Below are positions 16,927 to 26,505 of a DNA stretch of 64,000 nucleotides, piece after piece (positions within the stretch are counted from its first letter, which is position 1; every line of letters begins with the position of its first letter). The position numbers were made by a program, and so were the translations under genes. Where the stretch lies: NCBI RefSeq assembly GCF_001027925.1, contig NZ_LECT01000053.1, positions 1-64,000 on the forward strand, given 5' to 3'. A model generated the notes under the pieces. The model was not told the origin of the DNA. It worked only from the letters and a program-made list of their open reading frames with translations, and made no database searches. The stretch is from Rhodopirellula islandica (lineage in GTDB: Bacteria > Planctomycetota > Planctomycetia > Pirellulales > Pirellulaceae).

Positions 16927-17781
16927 TCACTCCCCCACCACCACATCCACCACACAGATCTCTCGATCTCGATCCGCACCTTGGGAAAGAACCGTGCCAT
17001 CGGGTGTCACGGCGTAGCTTTGCCCGCCGTAAATCATCCCCTGCCAGGGGCCGCCGCTGATACTGCCAACCAAGTTGGTGCCCACAATGGGACACCCGAT
17101 GGTCTTGGCCGCCTTGGCGATCGTGTGGCGAAGCGATGGACCATGCCCAGGCCATGCGTCAGCCTGGGCTGCCCAACCGTAGGGAACCAGCAGCAAATCA
17201 GGCTGCTGGGCAGCCATCCGCTCGACCACTTCCTCATCAAACGTGTCGGCACAAATCAGCATGCCAACCCGGCCAAACTTCGTTTCGACGACTTCAACCG
17301 TCTCGCCGCGTGTGTACGGAGGGCTCATCAGATGCGTGAGCACATTCATCTTTCGATGTTTCAGAATCAAACTGCCATCGTCGTCCAACAGCACCACGGA
17401 ATCAAACAACCGTTCGCCGTCTTTCTCCGACACTCCGACGGACAGATACACACCGTGTTGCTGAGCAATCTTGGACAAAGCCTCCGTGTCTTTTCCCGGG
17501 ATGGGTCCTGCCAACTCATGAGCTTTCGGGTTCACCCACCCGTACAAAGAAGTCTCTGGAAAACAGACGATCACGGCTCCCTCGCTGGACGCCTCCGCGA
17601 CGGCATTCTCAATGCGTCTGAGATTTCCTTCTCGGTCACCATCGATGCAATAGATCTGGGCCATCGCAACCCGGCAAATCTTCTCGTTCGTCGCGGCATC
17701 GGTCGCATTCGCGATCGTTGGCACCACCGCAACGATCAGAAGCAGAAAAATGGCAAGCACTCGACACCAAACCGACTTCAT
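16927..17781 (-). CDS. Exported carbon-nitrogen hydrolase (nitrilase family)
   Basis: 284 residues from the ATG at 17781, which has a GGGAGA ribosome site about 9 bases upstream. The first 27 residues are a signal peptide (VLAIFLLLIVAVVPTIANA). The nitrilase catalytic triad is complete: Glu76 in CFPETSLYG, Lys144 in KHRKMN and Cys177 in MLICADTFDEE. These enzymes hydrolyse amides or nitriles. Export of a nitrilase is uncommon, so an extracellular amide or carbamoyl substrate is possible. No partner gene shows the substrate. The 7-bp tandem repeat begins 13 bases after the stop. Confidence 0.88.
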   Translation of the reverse strand: MKSVWCRVLAIFLLLIVAVVPTIANATDAATNEKICRVAMAQIYCIDGDREGNLRRIENAVAEASSEGAVIVCFPETSLYGWVNPKAHELAGPIPGKDTEALSKIAQQHGVYLSVGVSEKDGERLFDSVVLLDDDGSLILKHRKMNVLTHLMSPPYTRGETVEVVETKFGRVGMLICADTFDEEVVERMAAQQPDLLLVPYGWAAQADAWPGHGPSLRHTIAKAAKTIGCPIVGTNLVGSISGGPWQGMIYGGQSYAVTPDGTVLSQGADRDREICVVDVVVGE

Positions 17782-17890
17782 AACAGACATCTCCCGGGAT
17801 TGACTCAGGCGGGCTCCATTGCCCACCTTCAGTCTAACGGGTCAGATCGCGGAAGCGACGCATGTTGCCGCTATGGCAAAACCGGAACCC

Positions 17891-18754
17891 TCAATCGCCT
17901 ACACCGGCGTCCTGCAATCGAGACATCACACGCTTCCATCCCAAGCTCTTCGCGAGCGTGGAAGGCGTCATCCCGTTTGGAGCAGCCTTGCTCGGATCGG
18001 CCCCATGTTTCAAGCACACATCGACGCCGTCCAACGACCCCGCCAACGCCAATTGATGCAGGAATGTGTATCCGTTGTCGTCCGCTTCGTGAACCAACTC
18101 CGGATTCTCGGTTAGCGTCTCGTCGAATGAGTCTCGCATGTTGACCGACATCGGATGCTCCGTCTCGGCCACCTTCTCGTAGTCCTGCGGCTTGACCTCC
18201 GGGTGACTGAAACGAGAAAACAAGCCCTTCTTCTTCGTTGCGGATTCACCGATGTAATCGGGGGGAACCAAATTGACCATGCCCACAGCTCCAAAATCGA
18301 AGCCCCATGCCTGGTCATGCTGCTTGCGTTCCGAATCACTCATCCGTGCACGCATCAAATCAACCGTGAACCCTCCGTACACGTCGCCTGACATCACGTA
18401 CATCCAATCACACAACTGACGCCCTGGAATTCTGACTCGATCTCCTTCGCTGACGCTCTTCAAGGAAGTTGGCGCGTTGATCAAAGTCCCTTCGACCTTG
18501 CGCCCATCAAAGCTGACATCCATCAACCACATGTGTTCGCATTCCAACGCATCGGGATCCTGGGCTCGAACTTCAGGCGGATCAGTGAAGGTTGCCTTCA
18601 CTGCGGCCATCTCCAGACCTGGGATGATCCGGCGACGTTCCCATGCCATCTCACGCCAAAAATAGCGAAACGTCTTGCGGGCTTTGGCCGCCGCTTCGTT
18701 CATCTCGGAATCATTTCCGGGTGATTTGAAAACAGGAGATGCTTGTGCTGACAT
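17891..18754 (-). CDS. DUF2314 protein with C-terminal ankyrin repeats
   Basis: 287 residues from the ATG at 18754. Residues about 15-155 match DUF2314 (YegJ-like): AAAKARKTFRYFWREM, then MWLMDVSFDGRKVEGTLINAP and EGDRVRIPGRQLCDWMYV. The C-terminal 65 residues contain ankyrin-type units (DNGYTFLHQLALAGSLDGVD, then HGADPSKAAPNGMTPSTLAKS). Ankyrin repeats bind proteins; DUF2314 has no established function. No signal peptide is seen, so it is probably cytoplasmic. A contact-dependent immunity-type role is possible but has no support from the neighbours. Confidence 0.8.
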   Translation of the reverse strand: MSAQASPVFKSPGNDSEMNEAAAKARKTFRYFWREMAWERRRIIPGLEMAAVKATFTDPPEVRAQDPDALECEHMWLMDVSFDGRKVEGTLINAPTSLKSVSEGDRVRIPGRQLCDWMYVMSGDVYGGFTVDLMRARMSDSERKQHDQAWGFDFGAVGMVNLVPPDYIGESATKKKGLFSRFSHPEVKPQDYEKVAETEHPMSVNMRDSFDETLTENPELVHEADDNGYTFLHQLALAGSLDGVDVCLKHGADPSKAAPNGMTPSTLAKSLGWKRVMSRLQDAGVGD

Positions 18755-19093
18755 GATCGAACCCCGACTTTGCTGATCGAAAGAAATTGGCACGTGACGA
18801 CTCACAAAGGCGATTGCGCGGACCGCCCAATCGCCAACGTGAAAACTCGTCCAAGCCTCGAAGCTCTCTCACCATCCCACCACGCGGTTTGCAAATTGGC
18901 ATCGATCAGTGCCAGGGCGAAGTTGCTTGGAACGCATTAGCATACCCCAGATGGAGCAGGCAGTGGCCCCTTTCGGGCACCCTACCATCCTCCATTGGCC
19001 CGAAAAGAGAATCAAACCCCCATTAAGGATGCCAGCGAAGTCGCGGCGTCCGGGCGTGACTGACCCGTTTTCTGTTCGCAAAGGGCCGCCAGA
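18755..19093. other. Intergenic region, nothing recognised
   Basis: This 339-base gap is upstream of the DUF2314 gene and downstream of the DUF1206 gene, both on the minus strand. It contains an inverted repeat TGGCA/TGCCA with an 8-base spacer at 18897-18914 that could be an operator. No open frame here has a credible start or motif, and no T-run terminator is seen. Confidence 0.5.
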
Positions 19094-19951
19094 TCAGTTC
19101 GCAACATTGAATCTTCGGTAGCATCCGAGCAGAAACATATGCACCGCGTAGGCCATCAAGCCGAATCCAACGACCCCCAACAAAATTCGACCGTACGTCT
19201 GGCTCGCAATGGCCGAAAGTGCATCTCCCATTCCCGCGATCTCTCCATTCCCAGTTCCCTGCCAAGCGGACTGAGCCAAGAAGTATCCGATGATTACAAA
19301 AGCGATCCCGCGTGTGATCAAACCAATGCGACCGGCGTGCAGCGCCGTTGTCCGAAATGCGTCGCCCATCTCAGCCAACTGATACTTCGTCATGAACTTG
19401 GCATGGTAACCCTTCACCGCAAAGTAGATTCCCACACCAATTGTGATGGCCCCTGCAGCCCCAAGGACGATCCGCCCTGGCATGCTATCCAGCAGGAAGG
19501 ACGCTTTTGACGATTGCCCACTCGATGGGCCACCCACCCAACCCAGCGACAGCGATCCCGCATAGGAACCGAGCACCGCGTACGCAACACCACTGATCGC
19601 GTATCCGGTTCGCTTCACCAACCCTTTCGCTTCCGTGCCAGCCCCTTCGGTGTCTTGGATTGCTTGCACCCAACGCCAAGCGGTGTAACCGAGCAAACCA
19701 ATCGCGACCAAACCCAACATCAATTTGCCATAGGGTTGCTCGCCAATCTCTCGAATCGCATTGCGAGCCCCGCCCACTTCACCACCGGCACCAATCGTGA
19801 CACGAAAGGCGAGGAAACCAACGATGAAATACACGACGCCCTTGGCAATGTGCCCCGCACGGCCAAGGGTTTCGACCCAAGAAGGAACTTGCGGCAAACG
19901 AGCTTCTTGAAAACCACGCCAGGAGAAACGAGAGGTCGTGTTGGCAGACAT
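19094..19951 (-). CDS. DUF1206 integral membrane protein
   Basis: 285 residues from the ATG at 19951, with GAGG 8 bases upstream. Three DUF1206 repeats, each with two membrane segments, are visible: LGRAGHIAKGVVYFIVGFLA at about 25, VKRTGYAISGVAYAVLGSYA at about 115, and TTALHAGRIGLITRGIAFVI at about 210. Each begins with a conserved 'xGxxARGxVYxxxG' pattern. The family is widespread and its function is not established. It is transcribed in the same direction as the AI-2E-type gene upstream, with a 164-base gap. Confidence 0.85.
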   Translation of the reverse strand: MSANTTSRFSWRGFQEARLPQVPSWVETLGRAGHIAKGVVYFIVGFLAFRVTIGAGGEVGGARNAIREIGEQPYGKLMLGLVAIGLLGYTAWRWVQAIQDTEGAGTEAKGLVKRTGYAISGVAYAVLGSYAGSLSLGWVGGPSSGQSSKASFLLDSMPGRIVLGAAGAITIGVGIYFAVKGYHAKFMTKYQLAEMGDAFRTTALHAGRIGLITRGIAFVIIGYFLAQSAWQGTGNGEIAGMGDALSAIASQTYGRILLGVVGFGLMAYAVHMFLLGCYRRFNVAN

Positions 19952-20115
19952 GAATGAGGCCTCGATGGAACACAGTGGAAGGTGACGATGGCGTTGCAAA
20001 CGCGGATTTCGGACCGGAACATGCCATGACATCCACGGTCAAATAAACTGCGTCTCATCATTCGCAAAGCTCATGCCGGTTCTCATTCAAAACGTGGCGA
20101 ATGCGCGTCCCCGCT

Positions 20116-21321
20116 TCACGACGTCGCCATCTCAGCGATGGGTTGATCCTCTTTGATGGGTTCACAATCCTCCGTGCTTTCGTCACACGATTCTTCCCCC
20201 AGAACAACAGCCAGCGGGAACGTCGAATCGAACGCGGCGAAGATCTGGCGCATCATGATCAGCATCGGGACAGCCAACAAAACACCGGGCAATCCCCACA
20301 TCACTCCCCAAAACGCAACCGCGACCAAAACCACAATCGGGCCGACTTTCAACGTTCGACCGACCACGGCGGGTGTGATGAATTGCCCTTCGATCGCGGT
20401 CACCAACCAGAACGCAAACGCGGTCATCAGCGCTCGCGTGGAGGAGTCAAACGCACTGCCTGCAGCCAACAACACCAACCCCGTCGCCCCCAAAGGTCCG
20501 ACATAGGGAATGAAATTAAACAATCCCGCCAAGACGCCCCAAAGAATCGGCGTCGGCATTCCCACCGCCCACATGACCAGCGTCGCCGCGACAGCCAGCC
20601 CCAAATTGATCGCACTGATTTGTGCGAGATAGCGGCCGACATTGTCCTGTATGTCTCCAATGGTTCTCAAGACGCTCTCGCGCCGCTCCTCATCGGGCAA
20701 CACGTTCAAGATTCGATTGAGAAGATCGTCCCCCGTCGAAAGCATGAAGAACGTCAACACGGCAATGGCCATGATGAACGCCAACACGCTTCCGGTCGTG
20801 TTGATCAGATACGAAGAATCAATCAACCCAGGCTGATCCACTTGAATCTTCAGTGTCTGCTCGACACCGATTTCTTCCCCGGTCTTTCGCACTGACTCTT
20901 CCGCTTCATTCACCTCATCGATCCGCTCGGTCAGAGAATCGAAGTTACCTCGAAATCGATGCAAGCTCTCGGGCGCACGGTCCATCCACGTTTGCATCGG
21001 TGAATAGAGAAGCGTTGCGATCAAGGCGATCGAAAGGAACGCAACCAGAATGACCAAACCACTGGCCAACGACTTGGGAATCCCTCGTTTGCAAAGACGC
21101 GAAACCGCGGGTCGCAACGTCAGGTACGCCAGCACAGCGATTGACAGCGGCACAAACAAAGCCGCCCCCAGATACAGCAAACCGCAGAGCAAACAAATAG
21201 CGATCACAATCAGCCACGGATCGCTTCCCCCGGAAGGCGAATGAGAGTCGACGATCGATCTCGTTCTGCCCGAATCAACCGGACGATCGATTCGTATTCG
21301 CTGCTGAAACGAGTCGCCCAT
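20116..21321 (-). CDS. AI-2E family (PerM-like) membrane transporter
   Basis: 401 residues. N-terminal membrane segments (WLIVIAICLLCGLLYLGAAL, then FVPLSIAVLAYLTLRPAVSR) are followed by a large soluble loop (about 110-180) with a coiled-coil-like stretch, then more membrane segments. The signature GLFNFIPYVGPLGATGLV is typical of the AI-2E/PerM transporter superfamily. Members export small molecules or act as ion antiporters; substrates vary and cannot be read from sequence. The C-terminal tail is acidic (LGEESCDESTEDCEPIKED). Confidence 0.88.
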   Translation of the reverse strand: MGDSFQQRIRIDRPVDSGRTRSIVDSHSPSGGSDPWLIVIAICLLCGLLYLGAALFVPLSIAVLAYLTLRPAVSRLCKRGIPKSLASGLVILVAFLSIALIATLLYSPMQTWMDRAPESLHRFRGNFDSLTERIDEVNEAEESVRKTGEEIGVEQTLKIQVDQPGLIDSSYLINTTGSVLAFIMAIAVLTFFMLSTGDDLLNRILNVLPDEERRESVLRTIGDIQDNVGRYLAQISAINLGLAVAATLVMWAVGMPTPILWGVLAGLFNFIPYVGPLGATGLVLLAAGSAFDSSTRALMTAFAFWLVTAIEGQFITPAVVGRTLKVGPIVVLVAVAFWGVMWGLPGVLLAVPMLIMMRQIFAAFDSTFPLAVVLGEESCDESTEDCEPIKEDQPIAEMATS

Positions 21322-21540
21322 GGAAGCTCAAAGGTTGTGGGGATCGAAAGGATGTGAAAGCATTGTTGCGTTTCGAAGATCACGAATCACACATCAGTCC
21401 CCAACCAGTCGCAAATCTCATTCCGATCGCGATTGCCTGCAGGAACCGACCCAACGAAAAACAGGCCCGCAGCCAAAAGAGCCGCGAGCCTCTGGGGTCA
21501 GTCGTCCGTCGTTCGCCAGTTCAGACTGGCATTCAACCGA

Positions 21541-23223
21541 TCAGCGTTTGAAGATCCGTGTGGGTTCTTCCGCGGTGATTTTCGACGACAACGATTGGCT
21601 GGCCAATTGAGTTGTCAATCGGACCGAACCTTCTCCATCGCCTTCGGCTTTCACGGTGTAGGTCACTTCATCACCAGGCTGCATCTTCTTGATGGGAGCA
21701 AACTGGATCGACTGGCCATCTTCCTTCAACTCCGTTGGCCCATCAGCGGACACGAACTTCAACCCATCTGCCAGCTCAGCGGTCAGACGAACATTGTTGT
21801 CGATCGCATCGCCTTCGTTCCAAACCTTGATGGTGTAAATCACTTCGCTTCCGTCTTTGACAGGGTCTTCGTCGTCAACGACCGTCAGTTGAAGTGCCGG
21901 CAGACGAACGACCTTGGCACGGGCCATCGCAGTGGCGGTGGCACGCGTCGTCGCATTTTCTTCCGATTTGGCCGGGTCGACCGTGCAAACACTGGTCGCC
22001 TTCACCTTCGTGGGAATTTCGTCCAATTCTCCAGTGCGAATGGCATAGTCAATCGTGGCACTTTGGCCGGGATTCAGTTTCTCAATCGTCAGCATTTCCT
22101 CGGCCATCTTGGGCGAATTGTCTTGCTGTGATTGCTCACTGTTCTTGCCGTTCTCCGAGTTTGAACCCGACTGACTGTCCGATTTTGCAACGGTTGGCTG
22201 ACCTTCGGACTGCTTCTTCGAATTGCTCTGTTGCGATTGATCGCCGGACTTCAACTGCGGCTCACTCAGATCAGCCAGGTTGGCTGCTGCAGGCCACATC
22301 AGGTTGATGCGAACGTCTTCGGCAGGAGCATTGCCTTGGTTCGTGATCGTCGCAGTGAAGTGCGCCAAGTCATTCCCATACAGACGGTTGGGACCATTGA
22401 CATTTGCCACCAAGTCAGCCGAAACCACTTTGGTCTGCGTCTTTTGACTGCGTGAACTCAGCTCGCTTTCGTCTGCTTTCGCCACAGCACGGCTGCCAAA
22501 TTCACCGCTCTTGGACGCATAGACGCGAGCCAAAAACTTGCGAGTGTCACCGGCTTTCAGCCCGTCGACATTGAACTTCAACTCTTTCTCACCATCGATC
22601 GTGGCCAAACCATCGCCCAACGAATCCGTGATGGTGATTGGACCGACATCGCCGCTGCCGCCGTTCTTCAGCGTGTATTCCACCTCGATGACGTTGCATC
22701 GATTGGCCTCTTTGGGCGCAAACTTGGTCAGTTCCAACTTGGGCTTGACGGCCTCGCTGGTCAAACAAATCGCAGGTTTGTAGCTGACCACTTCCAAGCA
22801 ACTACGGATCTCACCTTCTTTGTCCGCAACCGCTTCGACGTCGAATTTCCTCGACTCTCCCGGCTTCAGCATTTGAATCACCATTTGATTCTTGCTGTTG
22901 TTGTTCTTCTTCTGTTTGTCTTCGGACTGCGACTTCTTCTCGTTCTGTTGCTTGCCGGATTGAGAGACGGATTCGATGGTCAGTCCTTCTGCGCTCTTCT
23001 GCGCCAACTTCACTTGATGAAGCGTGACCGCGTCAGAAATGTTCGTGACCTCGACGGTGTAGTTGAAACTCTCGCCGAGACGAACCTCCTCCGGCATCTG
23101 ACTGGACACCTTCAAAAACCCATCGCCGGTCGAAAGGGACGTTTGAGCTTGGGCGGATGGAAGCAGGGAAGCGGAGCAGATGGCCGCTGCTGCGAAGAAG
23201 AGACTTCTTCGGAATGAAGTCAT
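21541..23223 (-). CDS. Exported DUF11-repeat protein with S/Q/K-rich inserts
   Basis: 560 residues from the ATG at 23223, which has AGAGG 6-7 bases upstream; upstream in-frame extensions to 23436 are rejected. The signal peptide is SLFFAAAAICSASLLPSAQA. Four DUF11-like repeats follow, e.g. FLKVSSQMPEEVRLGESFNY with VEVTNISDAVTLHQVKLAQK, and LELTKFAPKEANRCNVIEVE with YTLKNGG. Two inserts are almost purely Ser/Gln/Asn/Lys/Glu: one at about 90-125 and a longer one at about 315-365. Cys pairs are sparse. As with the DUF11 protein at 433-3078, a structural envelope role is inferred. No enzyme motif is seen. Confidence 0.85.
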   Translation of the reverse strand: MTSFRRSLFFAAAAICSASLLPSAQAQTSLSTGDGFLKVSSQMPEEVRLGESFNYTVEVTNISDAVTLHQVKLAQKSAEGLTIESVSQSGKQQNEKKSQSEDKQKKNNNSKNQMVIQMLKPGESRKFDVEAVADKEGEIRSCLEVVSYKPAICLTSEAVKPKLELTKFAPKEANRCNVIEVEYTLKNGGSGDVGPITITDSLGDGLATIDGEKELKFNVDGLKAGDTRKFLARVYASKSGEFGSRAVAKADESELSSRSQKTQTKVVSADLVANVNGPNRLYGNDLAHFTATITNQGNAPAEDVRINLMWPAAANLADLSEPQLKSGDQSQQSNSKKQSEGQPTVAKSDSQSGSNSENGKNSEQSQQDNSPKMAEEMLTIEKLNPGQSATIDYAIRTGELDEIPTKVKATSVCTVDPAKSEENATTRATATAMARAKVVRLPALQLTVVDDEDPVKDGSEVIYTIKVWNEGDAIDNNVRLTAELADGLKFVSADGPTELKEDGQSIQFAPIKKMQPGDEVTYTVKAEGDGEGSVRLTTQLASQSLSSKITAEEPTRIFKR

Positions 23224-23692
23224 GACATACCTCTTGCTAATTGTGAAATCGATCGTGAATTGAAAGGCGTCGCCACCTGACGACAGCACCGACTTCACGC
23301 AACGACTATGCCAGCCACCAACTTTCTTCGATGAAGAACCGAAGAATCTGTCTGGTTCGGAGCATCGATTGGTTGATGCCTCGACTTCCACGCGAACGGA
23401 GCCATCGATTGATCGCTGAACGCGCACGTTGGACACGAATCAAACGCCCGTTTCGCCGCCGCGTTCTTCGGAGCCGAACCGATCGATCGACAATGACCCA
23501 CCAGACCGATCGCGAAGCGACCAACCGTTCACAATCCCGGTGATCGGCACGCCTGCAACCGTCCGGTCTATACTGAGGTTGCCCGTGGCAGGTCTGTTCG
23601 ATCCGGAACAGGTTGCCAGAAAGAGGTGGCCGGAACAGGTGGCGTTGTTCTCATGTGCCTCCGGGTCTTTTCTCACACGAAGGTGATATGCG
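23224..23692. other. Divergent intergenic region
   Basis: This 469-base gap separates the minus-strand DUF11 gene from the plus-strand DUF4153-like gene, so promoters for both are expected. A pair of 11-bp direct repeats, CCGGAACAGGT, occurs at 23603-23613 and 23630-23640, 27 bases apart and 52-89 bases before the DUF4153-like start. They could be a tandem regulator site. No credible coding frame is seen. Confidence 0.45.
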
Positions 23693-25285
23693 ATGTCCAG
23701 CAACCTGAGCACCCCGGCCGACCCCCTGCCTGATTCTCCCTCGAAAGCGGCGGGTGAAGACCGTGGGATTCCGGTTCGTTTGGCAACCCGCGAGATCACC
23801 GCGGCACTTGTTTGGACATTCGCTGCGGACGTGCTGATCTTCCGGCTGGCGACTTACTTGTCGATCGCAATCTTCTTGGTGCTGACGCCGATCCTCTTTC
23901 GATATGCAACCCAAAACCTGCCTCACCGACGCTCGCTGGCCATTTGCGGGGCGCTGTCCGGCTTGGTTGCTCTGAGATTGCTCTGGCAAGGTTCCCCGTT
24001 GGCAATCTTCTCGGCAACGGTCTTGGTGGTTGCCATGTCGATGGCCGCCAGCGGTGTGGTTCCTTTTGTGTTGGAGGGCTTCCTTTGGTTCGGCCGCAGT
24101 TTCGTCACGGGCATCGACCGTATCTCTCGCTACCGATTGACCAGCCAAGCGATTGATCAGGTTCGCAGCCATCATCGACTTGCTTCAGTCCTGCTTCCCG
24201 TCGCCGCCGTGTTGGCGTTCGGAGGGATTTTCGTGATGGCCAACCCTGATTTGGTTTCCTGGGTCAGCGGGCACGTTCAGTCCGCCTGGAACATCACCTT
24301 GGATTGGTTCAGCAATTTTTCCGTTTGGGAAATCCCGTTCTGCGTCTTGGCGCTGACGATCGGCGTGGGATTGATTCGCCCGCTCCGTCCGCATCTGCGA
24401 TTCGGCGACCAATCGGAAAACCAGCCAGCGATCGCTTCGGCGGAATCGAGTCTCTACTTCGCCTATCGCAACACGTTGATTGCCGTCGCGACACTCTTCG
24501 CCGCTTACTTGTGCTTTGAATTCTGGACGCTTTGGCGACGGGATTTCCCAGAGGGTTTTTACTACGCCGGTTACGCTCATCAAGGCGCCGCGTGGCTGAC
24601 CATCGCTTTGGGACTGGCAACGGTTTCTCTCTCGGTCATCTTCGGACGCAGCCTGCTCGCCGACCCTCGCATGCCCAAGGTTCGTTGGTGGGCGTGGATC
24701 TGGTCCGCGGAAAACCTGCTGCTCGCCTTGGCGGTGTACAACCGTTTGCTGATCTACATTGGCTACAACGGCATGACGCAACTTCGCATGGTCGGCCTGT
24801 TCGGGATCACCGCCGTCGCGATTGGATTCGCATTGGTCGTTTACAAGATCGCGACCACCAAGAATTTCTGGTGGTTGCTTCGCTCACAGATGTTGGCCTT
24901 GACCATCGTCGTGATCGCCTACAGTGTCACGCCGGTCGACTACCTCGCACACCGCTACAATGTTTCCAAAGTCAACACGGGATACCCAGCTCCCTCGGTG
25001 ATGCTGGCAGTCAAACCCATCAGCGATGAAGGTTTGCTCTCCACCTTTCATTTGTTCGAACACCCCGATCCGATCATTCGAGAAGGCGTGCAAGCACGGC
25101 TGGCCATCCGCGAAGCAGAACTCGCTGCGTCGGGTTCGACTCATTGGAGTGAACTGCAAGGTGCCACGCGATTGCTCGCGTCACGGCTGGCCGATCACCC
25201 GGAACTCGCCACTCGATTCGCAAATCCCGCCCATCGCCAATCCACCCTGCAACGTTTCAAAGACTACGCGATGCAGTGGTATTGA
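23693..25285 (+). CDS. DUF4153/DUF4173-like polytopic membrane protein
   Basis: 530 residues. The ATG at 23693 has a good ribosome site (AAGGTGAT) 5-6 bases upstream. After a polar 40-residue N-terminus there are about ten to twelve membrane segments; WTFAADVLIFRLATYLSIAI and SVTPVDYLAHRYNVSKV near the C-terminal soluble tail match the DUF4153/DUF4173 pattern. The tail (about 440-530) is helical and charged. Function of the family is not established. The gene is monocistronic: the 142-bp repeat array begins soon after its stop. Confidence 0.78.
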   Translation: MSSNLSTPADPLPDSPSKAAGEDRGIPVRLATREITAALVWTFAADVLIFRLATYLSIAIFLVLTPILFRYATQNLPHRRSLAICGALSGLVALRLLWQGSPLAIFSATVLVVAMSMAASGVVPFVLEGFLWFGRSFVTGIDRISRYRLTSQAIDQVRSHHRLASVLLPVAAVLAFGGIFVMANPDLVSWVSGHVQSAWNITLDWFSNFSVWEIPFCVLALTIGVGLIRPLRPHLRFGDQSENQPAIASAESSLYFAYRNTLIAVATLFAAYLCFEFWTLWRRDFPEGFYYAGYAHQGAAWLTIALGLATVSLSVIFGRSLLADPRMPKVRWWAWIWSAENLLLALAVYNRLLIYIGYNGMTQLRMVGLFGITAVAIGFALVVYKIATTKNFWWLLRSQMLALTIVVIAYSVTPVDYLAHRYNVSKVNTGYPAPSVMLAVKPISDEGLLSTFHLFEHPDPIIREGVQARLAIREAELAASGSTHWSELQGATRLLASRLADHPELATRFANPAHRQSTLQRFKDYAMQWY

Positions 25286-25328
25286 GATTTTCAATCCTGA
25301 CGGCTCAGGACAACAAGGCTCCGAGTGG

Positions 25329-25850
25329 ATGCAACAACAAAGCGAGGCGTGTTCGCAGTCGGGCATGTCCTTGACGTGGCAACTCAACCGGCCAGCAACC
25401 ATCGCCAGGTAGAACCTGGCCGACACTCGATCCGCTCGTAGGCCAGGTTCCACCTGGTTTCCACGCCGACGCTCGGGAACAAAGCGAGGCGTGTTCACGG
25501 TCGGGCATGTCATCGACATGGTAAATCGCCCCGCCAACCCCCATCGCCAGGTAGAACCTGGCCGACGCTCGATCCGCTCGTAGGCCAGGTTCCACCTGGT
25601 TTCCACGCCAATGCTTTGGCACAAAGCGAGGCGTGTTCGCAGTCGGGCATGTCCTTGACGTGGCAAATCAACCGGCCAGTCACCATCGCCAGGTGGAACC
25701 TGGCCTACACTCGATCCGCTCGTAGGCCAGGTTCCACCTGGCATCCACGCCGATGCTTTGGAACAAAGCGAGGCGTGTCCGCAGTCGGACATGTCATTGA
25801 CGTGGCAACTCAACCGGCCAGCCACCATCGCCAGGTGGAACCTGGCCGAC
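25329..25850. repeat. 142-bp repeat array, left side of RAYT
   Basis: Three complete 142-bp units lie head to tail at 25400-25541, 25542-25683 and 25684-25825. A partial unit precedes them (25329-25399) and the first 25 bases of another follow (25826-25850). Each unit opens with a long inverted repeat. In the third unit the 20-bp arms at 25689-25708 and 25722-25741 are perfect complements around a 13-base loop; the other units carry one or two mismatches. The rest of each unit (for example 'aacaaagcgaggcgtgt') is conserved but not palindromic. The period is exact, so these are recent duplications rather than decayed REPs. Confidence 0.92.
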
Positions 25851-25869
25851 GTGATTCTTCTTGGCAATG

Positions 25870-26430
25870 TCACGGTTCACCCCAGTTGCTTTTGCTGGCT
25901 TGCCCGAACTCCGGATCGCTTCCGCCCCAATCCAACTCGTACAGTCCTTCTTCTACGAATCGATGAAAGCTCGAAAAAGGGTAGTCGCGCACCCGACTCA
26001 CCAAATCGTGCTTGCGTGGATTCCAATGCACGTAATCCACACATCGTTCCAAATCTTGTTCATCCCGAACGGTGTGCTCCCAGAATCGAGGTTGCCAAAT
26101 CCCCTTCCTTCCTTCGCGTCGTTCCGCACTCGTCACCGGCAACTCTTTCCCTCCCCGGTCGAGGTAACGCTGCGTGAAGCCGCGCTTGATCCCCTGCCAT
26201 CGAGCCGAGTAGTCCGAATCCCCGCGTGGCAAAATCCAAACGCAATGCAAATGATTGGGCAACAGACAGATCGCGAACAAGTTGAATGGGTGCGACTGCC
26301 ATTGCTCTTTCAACGCTTCCCGCAAACAAGTCCGCGCAAGCCTCGATTGAAACAATGGCCGACGTTGATAGGTCACCACAGTGAAGTAGAACGTCCCGCC
26401 CGGCAAATGCATCCGACGAAAAACTGACAT
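25870..26430 (-). CDS. REP-associated tyrosine transposase (RAYT, Y1/HUH family)
   Basis: 186 residues from the ATG at 26430 (MSVFRRMHLPGGTFYFTVVT). The HUH motif is LLPNHLHCVW, which supplies two metal-binding His. The candidate nucleophile is in CVDYVHWNPRKHDLV, matching the 'YIHxNPVKxxLV' motif of RAYTs. RDYPFSSFHRF matches the family C-terminal signature. RAYTs are domesticated single-strand transposases that bind and cut REP hairpins. This gene lies inside an array of 142-bp units with long inverted arms on both sides, which is the expected substrate arrangement. All key residues look intact. The stop lies 20 bases from the partial repeat on the left. Confidence 0.93.
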   Translation of the reverse strand: MSVFRRMHLPGGTFYFTVVTYQRRPLFQSRLARTCLREALKEQWQSHPFNLFAICLLPNHLHCVWILPRGDSDYSARWQGIKRGFTQRYLDRGGKELPVTSAERREGRKGIWQPRFWEHTVRDEQDLERCVDYVHWNPRKHDLVSRVRDYPFSSFHRFVEEGLYELDWGGSDPEFGQASKSNWGEP

Positions 26431-26505
26431 CCCCCGAGCATACCGGACGCCTCCAAGCGAATCCAACCACCACGCCCAGTGGCCGTCAATCCAATTCCGC
26501 GCGAC

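Noticed and set aside
16730-17155. Minus-strand frame encoding a repeated heptapeptide through the 7-bp repeats
   Set aside because: A 7-base repeat always gives a 7-residue periodic frame when no stop is present. The N-terminal part is out of frame with the nitrilase gene and there is no ribosome site.
16888-18144. Plus-strand frame of 418 codons opposite the exported nitrilase
   Set aside because: The minus-strand nitrilase has a full catalytic triad; the plus-strand product is His/Arg/Ser-rich and motif-free.
25870-26430. RAYT as an ordinary insertion sequence
   Set aside because: There are no terminal ends or target duplications typical of IS elements, and the protein matches the domesticated REP-associated branch.
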